Shown: piece by piece, positions 1-4,699 of the stretch
Layout of the letters: the number at the start of each line of letters is the position of its first letter
Numbering within the stretch: position 1 is the stretch's first letter
Origin: Flavobacteriaceae bacterium
Lineage (GTDB): Bacteria; Bacteroidota; Bacteroidia; Flavobacteriales; Flavobacteriaceae
Direction: 5' to 3'
Length of the DNA: 6,349 nt
NCBI GenBank assembly: GCA_026992695.1
Contig: JALWYP010000082.1
Coordinates: 1 to 6,349 of the forward strand
The notes under the pieces: model-generated
What the model was told of the DNA's origin: nothing
The model's database searches: none
Seen by the model: the letters and a program-made list of their open reading frames with translations, nothing else
Made by a program: the position numbers and the translations under genes

Positions 1-13
1 TAAAATCAAACTC

Positions 14-376
14 ATGAAAACAGACACTTACACCAAAATAATCTTAACCGTTATCGCCTTCGCACTCACAGTAAATATGCTAAAAGATTTTGACATTTTT
101 CCACAAGCATATGCAAATACAAATAACCCGAAAGTGGAAGCTTCAACCGAATATAAATTGGTTCCGGTTGGTAATTTAGAAACCCTCGATGTTCGCATTG
201 TGGATATAAACACTTACGACGAACTCAATGTAAACATTAAAAGCATCGACTCGTATGACGAAATGAAAGTAAATCTCACCAACATTAACACTTCAGACGA
301 ACTCGATGTAAATATTGATGAAATAGGTGGCGGATGGATTTCTAACGGCGGTCCTATTCCTGTAAAAGTTGAATAA
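14..376 (+). CDS. Small exported or membrane-anchored protein with four 13-residue tandem repeats, function unknown
   Basis: I do not recognise a named family. The 120-residue protein starts with a short polar, basic segment (MKTDTYTK), followed by a hydrophobic stretch at about residues 9-23. Residues 32-34 (A-Y-A) could be a signal peptidase I site; otherwise the segment would be a membrane anchor. Either way the rest should lie outside the cytoplasm. Residues 54-105 form four 13-residue repeats (54-66, 67-79, 80-92, 93-105) of the form x-Y/S-D-E-L/M-x-V-N-I/L-x-x-I-D/N, alternating acidic turns with short V-x-I/L strand-like pieces. A glycine-rich tail (GGGW, NGGP) follows. There is no cysteine, so it is not a lipoprotein. 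Only 13 bases precede the ATG, so its promoter and any partner upstream are out of view. It lies 63 nt before the methyltransferase, in the same direction, but nothing ties it to restriction. That it is a real gene is fairly secure; its function is not. Confidence 0.75.
   Translation: MKTDTYTKIILTVIAFALTVNMLKDFDIFPQAYANTNNPKVEASTEYKLVPVGNLETLDVRIVDINTYDELNVNIKSIDSYDEMKVNLTNINTSDELDVNIDEIGGGWISNGGPIPVKVE
173..328 (+). repeat. Four in-frame 39-bp tandem repeats encoding a 13-residue unit
   Basis: The units are 173-211, 212-250, 251-289 and 290-328. They are diverged at the DNA level but keep exact 39-nt phasing. Units 2 and 4 are the closest: both carry GACGAACTC, at 218-226 and 296-304, exactly 78 nt apart, followed by a similar AATGTAAA/GATGTAAA stretch. 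The encoded units share the pattern D-E-L/M-x-V-N-I/L, most strictly in units 2-4; the first unit is the most diverged (N-L-E-T-L-D-V-R-I). This suggests internal duplication within the gene, perhaps forming a small beta-rich repeat fold. Confidence 0.8.
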
Positions 377-387
377 GATTAACTATG

Positions 388-414
388 TTGGTTAGTAAAA
401 AAATAATATCTTTA
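388..414 (+). promoter_or_regulatory. Possible weak Bacteroidota-type promoter for the restriction-modification genes
   Basis: TATCTTTA at 407-414 matches the Bacteroidota -7 consensus TAnnTTTG at all but the last base. A possible -33 element, TTGG at 388-391, lies upstream, but its spacing of about 15 bp is shorter than the usual 19-21 bp. Transcription would start around 420 and give a leader of roughly 20 nt containing the palindrome at 429-440. This is the best candidate in the 63-nt gap, but the match is imperfect. Confidence 0.35.
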
Positions 415-428
415 CGGGGTAAAAACCT

Positions 429-440
429 TTGATTAATCAA
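429..440. promoter_or_regulatory. Perfect 12-bp palindrome at the methyltransferase start, candidate operator
   Basis: TTGATTAATCAA is a perfect inverted repeat with no spacer, and its last base is the A of the methyltransferase ATG. It lies just downstream of the possible -7 element. Restriction-modification systems are often controlled by a repressor, or by the methyltransferase itself, binding a symmetric site at the start of the methyltransferase gene. That role here is inference from position and symmetry; in A+T-rich DNA such a palindrome can arise by chance. Confidence 0.35.
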
Positions 441-1213
441 TGTCTAATATATCAAAATATACCAATAAGATTATTTGTGGAGATAGTGTTGAAATAATGA
501 AATCAATACCTTCAGAAAGTATTGATTTAGTTGTTACCTCTCCTCCTTACAATTTAAAAAACTCAACTGGTAACGGAATGAAAGATGGAAGAGGCGGAAA
601 GTGGGCTAATGCAGCACTTGTAAATGGATATTCTCACCATGACGATTGTATGCCCCATGAAGAATATGTTAAATGGCAACGTAATGCATTAACTGAAATG
701 CTTCGATTAATTAAAGAAGATGGTGCTATATTTTATAATCATAAATGGCGAGTTCAAGGAGGATTACTACAAGACAGAAAAGACATATTAGATGGGTTTC
801 CCGTTAGGCAAATCATTATCTGGCAAAGAAATGGAGGCATCAACTTTAATGCAGGTTATTTTTTACCTACCTACGAAGTAATTTATTTAATTGCAAAACC
901 AAAATTTAAATTAGCTGCAAAAGCCAATAAATACGGAGATGTATGGAAAATTGGTCAAGAGTTAAAGAATAATCACCCTGCACCCTTTCCTATTAAATTG
1001 ATAGATAGAATTATTTCTTCAACTAATGCAGAATTAATATTAGATCCTTTTAATGGTTCAGGGACAACCGCTGTTGTAGCCCAAGAACTTGGAAGAAACT
1101 TTATAGGAATTGATATTTCTCCCGAATATTGCAAAATGGCTCAACAAAGACTAGAAAAAAACAAAGTTAGCAGTGAATTAGCTTATAAACGCCAAAAAAG
1201 CCTATTCGAATAA
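440..1213 (+). CDS. Type II DNA methyltransferase, beta class, probably N4-cytosine
   Basis: This enzyme transfers a methyl group from S-adenosylmethionine to an exocyclic amino group in its target, protecting host DNA from the neighbouring endonuclease. The catalytic motif IV, TSPPY, is at residues 33-37. The cofactor-binding motif I, DPFNGSGT, is at 202-209, with strand GRNFIGIDI following at 218-226. HPAPFP at 179-184 fits motif X. The order IV, then X and I, is that of beta-class amino-methyltransferases. SPPY, rather than DPPY, favours N4-methylcytosine, as known for the MvaI and BcnI methyltransferases, though N6-adenine methylation is not excluded. At 257 residues it is compact, with little room for a separate target-recognition domain; variable stretches at about 41-78 and 155-176 are candidates. 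No Shine-Dalgarno sequence precedes the ATG. The stop codon shares one base with the start of the endonuclease gene. All the motifs needed for activity are present. Confidence 0.93.
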   Translation: MSNISKYTNKIICGDSVEIMKSIPSESIDLVVTSPPYNLKNSTGNGMKDGRGGKWANAALVNGYSHHDDCMPHEEYVKWQRNALTEMLRLIKEDGAIFYNHKWRVQGGLLQDRKDILDGFPVRQIIIWQRNGGINFNAGYFLPTYEVIYLIAKPKFKLAAKANKYGDVWKIGQELKNNHPAPFPIKLIDRIISSTNAELILDPFNGSGTTAVVAQELGRNFIGIDISPEYCKMAQQRLEKNKVSSELAYKRQKSLFE

Positions 1214-2010
1214 TGAAAATATTCACAAAAGAAAGTTTGATTTCTCAATTAGAAGACATTGCTAATCAAGGCTTTATTAAAAACCGAAGAAAAGGTAATC
1301 AAGGAGGAATAGGAAATACACTTGAAGATTTACTTGGAATAGAAGAAAATAACCTCCCTATCCCAAATGCTTCAGAATGGGAACTTAAAACACAACGTCT
1401 GAAAACTACCGCTTTAAATACTTTATTTCACGTTGAGCCGTCTCCCAGAGCCATAAAGTTTGTTCCTAATATTTTACTTCCTAATTTTGGATGGATGCAT
1501 AAAGAAGCAGGAAAAAAGTACCCAATAGATGAAATGTCTTTCAGACAGACAATTCATGGAAATTCCCCTAGCGATAGAGGTTTTCAAGTTGTCATCGACA
1601 GAAATGAAGAAAAAGTATTGATTTCTTTTGATGCAAATAAAGTAGCTGAAAAACATTTTGAATGGCTCAAAACTGTAAAAGAAAGACAAGGAAACTTGGA
1701 CAATCTTAACCCACAACCATATTGGGGCTTTGAAGATTTAAAACATAAAATAGGAAGTAAATTACATAATTGTTTTTTTGTCCAAGCTGAAGTAAAAAGA
1801 AAAAATGGTGAAGAATATTACTGGTACAGAAAAGCGACTATGCTTCAAAAATTAAATTTTGAAGGATTTTTAATTGAATTAGAAAACGGCAATATTTTAG
1901 TTGACTTTGATGCAAGAACAGGTCATAATCATGGCACAAAATTTAGACTTAGAAAAAACTGTTTTCCAAAACTATATCAAAAGTCAACTAACATTTTTGA
2001 TATAAAATAA
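1213..2010 (+). CDS. Type II restriction endonuclease, MvaI/BcnI family
   Basis: This is predicted to cut unmethylated DNA at a short symmetric or pseudosymmetric site. MvaI (CCWGG) and BcnI (CCSGG) act as monomers with a MutH-like fold, so a CCNGG-type target is likely but not proven. The family's N-terminal block is clear: G-x-G-NTLEDLLG at residues 32-42, then ENNLPIP at 45-51 and E-W-E-L-K-T at 55-60, whose E57-x-K59 is the nuclease core. Later family-like blocks are SFRQTI (109-114) and DFDARTGHNHGTKFRLR (231-247). At 265 residues the length is close to MvaI and BcnI, and the frame is intact. One oddity: residue 52 is Asn, where I expect the metal-binding Asp of the D-x4-E-x-K motif; E55 might compensate. 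Its ATG shares its first base with the methyltransferase stop (TAATG), implying translational coupling. The gene is strongly A+T-rich. Family assignment is firm; activity is less so. Confidence 0.9.
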   Translation: MKIFTKESLISQLEDIANQGFIKNRRKGNQGGIGNTLEDLLGIEENNLPIPNASEWELKTQRLKTTALNTLFHVEPSPRAIKFVPNILLPNFGWMHKEAGKKYPIDEMSFRQTIHGNSPSDRGFQVVIDRNEEKVLISFDANKVAEKHFEWLKTVKERQGNLDNLNPQPYWGFEDLKHKIGSKLHNCFFVQAEVKRKNGEEYYWYRKATMLQKLNFEGFLIELENGNILVDFDARTGHNHGTKFRLRKNCFPKLYQKSTNIFDIK

Positions 2011-2038
2011 CCCTCAAATCCTTACTTTCTTTTCTTCC

Positions 2039-2069
2039 TTTGCACAAACTAAAATATATTATACTTTTG
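2039..2069 (+). promoter_or_regulatory. Bacteroidota-type promoter for hutU
   Basis: TTTG at 2039-2042 is followed after exactly 19 bp by TACTTTTG at 2062-2069. This matches the Bacteroidota primary sigma factor consensus (TTTG, 19-21 bp, TAnnTTTG) at every defined base. Transcription should begin near 2074-2077, leaving a leader of about 30 nt before the ATG at 2107. The remaining bases between the endonuclease stop and the promoter are pyrimidine-rich and show no terminator hairpin. Confidence 0.75.
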
Positions 2070-2106
2070 AGAATCTTTTCATTTGTTACGAAAAACCCAA
2101 AAAACA

Positions 2107-4086
2107 ATGACCATTAAAGAACAAATTCAACAAGGAATACCGGACAAATTACCTACTCCAAAACCGTATGATTCAACAATTAATCACGCTCCCAAGCGCA
2201 AAGATATTCTCACTTCCGAAGAAAAAAAATTAGCTTTAAAAAATGCGCTTCGGTATTTTAAACCCGAACATCATACTACCCTTCTTCCCGAATTTAAAGA
2301 AGAGTTGGAAAAATACGGACGCATTTATATGTATCGTTTTCGTCCCGACTATAAAATGTATGCACGTCCTATCGATGAATATCCCGGAAAATGCTTGCAA
2401 GCAAAAGCCATTATGCATATGATACAAAACAACTTAGATTATGCTGTGGCGCAACATCCGCACGAGCTTATTACCTACGGAGGAAACGGTGCCGTTTTTC
2501 AAAATTGGGCACAATATTTACTTACCATGCAGTATTTATCACAAATGAGTGACGAGCAAACCTTGGTTATGTATTCCGGGCATCCGCTGGGACTATTCCC
2601 TTCTCATAAAAATGCACCTCGTGTCGTGGTTACCAACGGAATGATGATACCCAATTACTCCAAACAAGATGACTGGGAACGATTTAACGCTTTGGGAGTA
2701 ACACAATACGGACAAATGACTGCCGGAAGCTATATGTACATTGGTCCGCAAGGTATCGTTCACGGGACAACCATTACCGTTCTTAATGCCTTTCGGAAAA
2801 TAAAAAAATCGCCTAAAGGCGGTCTCTTTGTTACTTCCGGACTGGGCGGAATGAGTGGTGCACAACCCAAAGCCGGGGACATTTCCGGTTGTATTACCGT
2901 TTGTGCCGAAGTAAACCCAAAGGCAACTCAAACCCGTTATTCGCAAGGTTGGGTAGATGAAGTCTACAACAATCTTGATTTGCTTACCCAAAGAGTAAAA
3001 AAAGCAGTTAAAAATAAAGAAACCGTATCAATTGCCTACGACGGAAATGTGGTAGATGTTTGGGAAAAATTTGATAAAGAAAACCTGCATATTGATATAG
3101 GAAGCGACCAAACATCACTGCATAATCCTTGGGCAGGAGGATATTATCCGGTAGGACTTTCTTACGAAGAAGCCAACGAAATGATGGCAAACAACCCCGA
3201 GCAATTTAAAAACGAGGTACAAAAAAGTCTTCGCAGACAAGTAGTCGCTATTAACAAACACACGGCAAAAGGTACTTACTTTTTTGATTACGGAAATGCC
3301 TTTTTACTGGAAGCTTCCAGAGCCGGCGCAGATATAATGGCAGAAAATAACATCGATTTTAAATACCCTTCATATGTGCAAGATATTATGGGACCTATGT
3401 GTTTTGATTATGGGTTTGGTCCTTTTAGATGGGTGTGTACATCGGCTAATCCTAAAGACTTAGAATATACCGATAAATTGGCTTGTGATGTTTTAGAAGA
3501 AATGATAGAATCGTCTCCGGAAGAAATCCAACAACAAATGAAAGATAATATTCAATGGATAAAAGGTGCGCAAGAAAACAAATTGGTAGTAGGATCGCAA
3601 GCCCGAATTTTATATGCAGACGAACAAGGAAGAATAAATATTGCCACAGTTTTTAACAAAGCAATTGCCGAAGGTAAAATAGGACCTGTTGTTTTAGGAC
3701 GTGACCACCATGATGTCTCAGGAACCGATTCGCCATTTAGAGAAACATCCAACATCTATGACGGAAGCCGGTTTACGGCAGATATGGCAATACAAAATGT
3801 TATTGGAGACAGTTTTAGAGGCGCTACTTGGGTGAGTATTCACAACGGTGGCGGAGTAGGTTGGGGCGAAGTTATAAACGGCGGATTTGGTATGGTTCTT
3901 GATGGTAGTAAAGATGCACAACAACGCTTAGAATCAATGCTTTACTGGGATGTAAATAATGGTATTTCCAGGCGTAGTTGGGCACGAAATGAGGGAGCTG
4001 TTTTTGCTATTAAACGTGCAATGAAAAACAATCCCAATTTAAAAGTTACACTCCCTAATTTCGTAGATGAATCTTTGTTTAATTAA
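2107..4086 (+). CDS. hutU: Urocanate hydratase (urocanase), long form
   Basis: This cytoplasmic enzyme (EC 4.2.1.49) converts urocanate to 4-imidazolone-5-propionate, the second step of histidine degradation, using tightly bound NAD+ as an electrophile. Family signatures in order: YGGNG at residues 124-128 with VFQNWAQY after it; the nucleotide-binding GLGGMSGAQP at 245-254; GPMCFDYGFGPFRW around C432, which I align with the essential Cys410 of the Pseudomonas enzyme; GRDHHD and the SPFRET block; and ATWVSIHNGGGVGWG at 573-587. The protein has 659 residues, longer than the roughly 555 of the Pseudomonas type and close to the vertebrate UROC1 length, as I recall for Bacteroidota. I chose the ATG at 2107 over an in-frame TTG at 2083 because the TTG would lie only a few bases after the predicted transcription start. 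No hutH, hutI or hutG gene is in the window. A lipoprotein gene follows after 14 nt. Confidence 0.95.
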   Translation: MTIKEQIQQGIPDKLPTPKPYDSTINHAPKRKDILTSEEKKLALKNALRYFKPEHHTTLLPEFKEELEKYGRIYMYRFRPDYKMYARPIDEYPGKCLQAKAIMHMIQNNLDYAVAQHPHELITYGGNGAVFQNWAQYLLTMQYLSQMSDEQTLVMYSGHPLGLFPSHKNAPRVVVTNGMMIPNYSKQDDWERFNALGVTQYGQMTAGSYMYIGPQGIVHGTTITVLNAFRKIKKSPKGGLFVTSGLGGMSGAQPKAGDISGCITVCAEVNPKATQTRYSQGWVDEVYNNLDLLTQRVKKAVKNKETVSIAYDGNVVDVWEKFDKENLHIDIGSDQTSLHNPWAGGYYPVGLSYEEANEMMANNPEQFKNEVQKSLRRQVVAINKHTAKGTYFFDYGNAFLLEASRAGADIMAENNIDFKYPSYVQDIMGPMCFDYGFGPFRWVCTSANPKDLEYTDKLACDVLEEMIESSPEEIQQQMKDNIQWIKGAQENKLVVGSQARILYADEQGRINIATVFNKAIAEGKIGPVVLGRDHHDVSGTDSPFRETSNIYDGSRFTADMAIQNVIGDSFRGATWVSIHNGGGVGWGEVINGGFGMVLDGSKDAQQRLESMLYWDVNNGISRRSWARNEGAVFAIKRAMKNNPNLKVTLPNFVDESLFN

Positions 4087-4100
4087 AAAAATTTCATGCT

Positions 4101-4640
4101 ATGAAACCACTTCATTATGTATCCGTATTGTTTCTTCTTGCTCTAACTTCTTGTTCAACTGTAAGAGTAGCAACCGATTATGATAAAGATGTAAATTTTA
4201 CTAACTACCATTCTTTTGCATTCTATAAACCCGGAATAGACAAAGCACAAATATCCGATTTGGATAAAAAACGAATTCTCAGAGCTATTGAATCTAATTT
4301 ATTAGCAAAAGGAATGATAAAATCGGAAACACCCGATTTATTAGTTAGCATCTTCACTAAAGAACGAGAACGTGTAGATGTTTACAACGATAGCTTTGGA
4401 TTGGGATGGGGATGGGATCCTTGGTGGTATGGAAGTTTTTGGGGAAATACCGTTTCTAAAACAGTAGAAGGCACGCTTTATATTGATTTAATTGATGCCA
4501 AAAGCAACGAACTTATTTGGCAAGGTATTGGCACATCCAGTTTGGTTACGCACGGTACTGTTGACCAAAGGATAGAACGTATTAATAAAATAGTTTCTGA
4601 AATTATGGCAAAATATCCACCGGGAACTGAAAAGAAATAA
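4101..4640 (+). CDS. DUF4136-family lipoprotein
   Basis: The protein is probably attached to the outer membrane by lipid; its biochemical role is unknown. Residues 1-17 are a lipoprotein signal peptide (MKP, hydrophobic core) ending in the lipobox L15-T16-S17-C18, so C18 would be lipidated. The mature start STVRVATDYDKDVNFTNYHSF is typical of DUF4136: a conserved D-x-D region followed by Y-x-S/T-F. The rest fits the family, with an acidic/basic helix at about 50-72, a PDLLVSIF strand at 78-85, a glycine/tryptophan-rich loop at 99-115, then EGTLYIDLIDAKSNELIWQG at 123-142 and a C-terminal helix ending near KYPP. At 179 residues it is full length. It starts 14 nt after hutU with no promoter or terminator between, so it is probably on the hutU transcript; a functional link to histidine use is not evident. 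Confidence 0.88.
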   Translation: MKPLHYVSVLFLLALTSCSTVRVATDYDKDVNFTNYHSFAFYKPGIDKAQISDLDKKRILRAIESNLLAKGMIKSETPDLLVSIFTKERERVDVYNDSFGLGWGWDPWWYGSFWGNTVSKTVEGTLYIDLIDAKSNELIWQGIGTSSLVTHGTVDQRIERINKIVSEIMAKYPPGTEKK

Positions 4641-4646
4641 TTAATT

Positions 4647-4699
4647 AGAGATTCACAAGCATTTTCCGGAAGTTAAAAAATGCTTGTGAATTTCTTTTT
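4647..4699. terminator. Intrinsic terminator between convergent genes
   Basis: The arm ATTCACAAGCATTTT (4651-4665) pairs perfectly with 4677-4691 around an 11-nt loop. Four more outer pairs extend the stem to 19 bp (4647-4665 with 4677-4695), with a single G/T position at 4650/4692 that is a wobble pair in the plus-strand RNA. A T-rich run, TTTCTTTTT (4691-4699), follows on the plus strand, so it should end the hutU-lipoprotein transcript. On the minus strand the sequence after the stem is only moderately T-rich, so termination of the E1 transcript is possible but weaker. The T run overlaps the E1 stop codon. Confidence 0.85.

Noticed and set aside
377..439. Search for a small controller (C-protein) gene before the methyltransferase
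   Set aside because: The gap is only 63 nt, with no start codon leading to a helix-turn-helix-sized frame.
1474..1716. 80-codon minus-strand frame inside the endonuclease gene
   Set aside because: Its Phe/Ser/Tyr-rich translation is what A+T-rich Lys/Glu-coding DNA gives when read backwards; no independent support.
440..2010. No CCNGG site seen within the restriction-modification genes, while such sites occur nearby (CCCGG at 2383, CCGGG at 2576, CCAGG at 3968, CCTGG at 5170)
   Set aside because: At this low G+C only about one site would be expected in 1.6 kb, so the absence is not meaningful evidence of avoidance or specificity.
2083..2106. TTG at 2083 as the hutU start, adding eight residues
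   Set aside because: It lies only a few bases after the predicted transcription start, and the added residues resemble no family sequence; ATG 2107 fits better.
2593..2991. 132-codon open frame on the minus strand inside hutU
   Set aside because: It is antisense to a well-conserved part of HutU, its translation looks low-complexity without a family signature, and it has no promoter; it is a shadow frame.
4096..4104. ATG-CTA-TGA mini-frame overlapping the lipoprotein start
   Set aside because: Two codons overlapping the true ATG at 4101 could in principle couple translation, but nothing beyond chance supports it.
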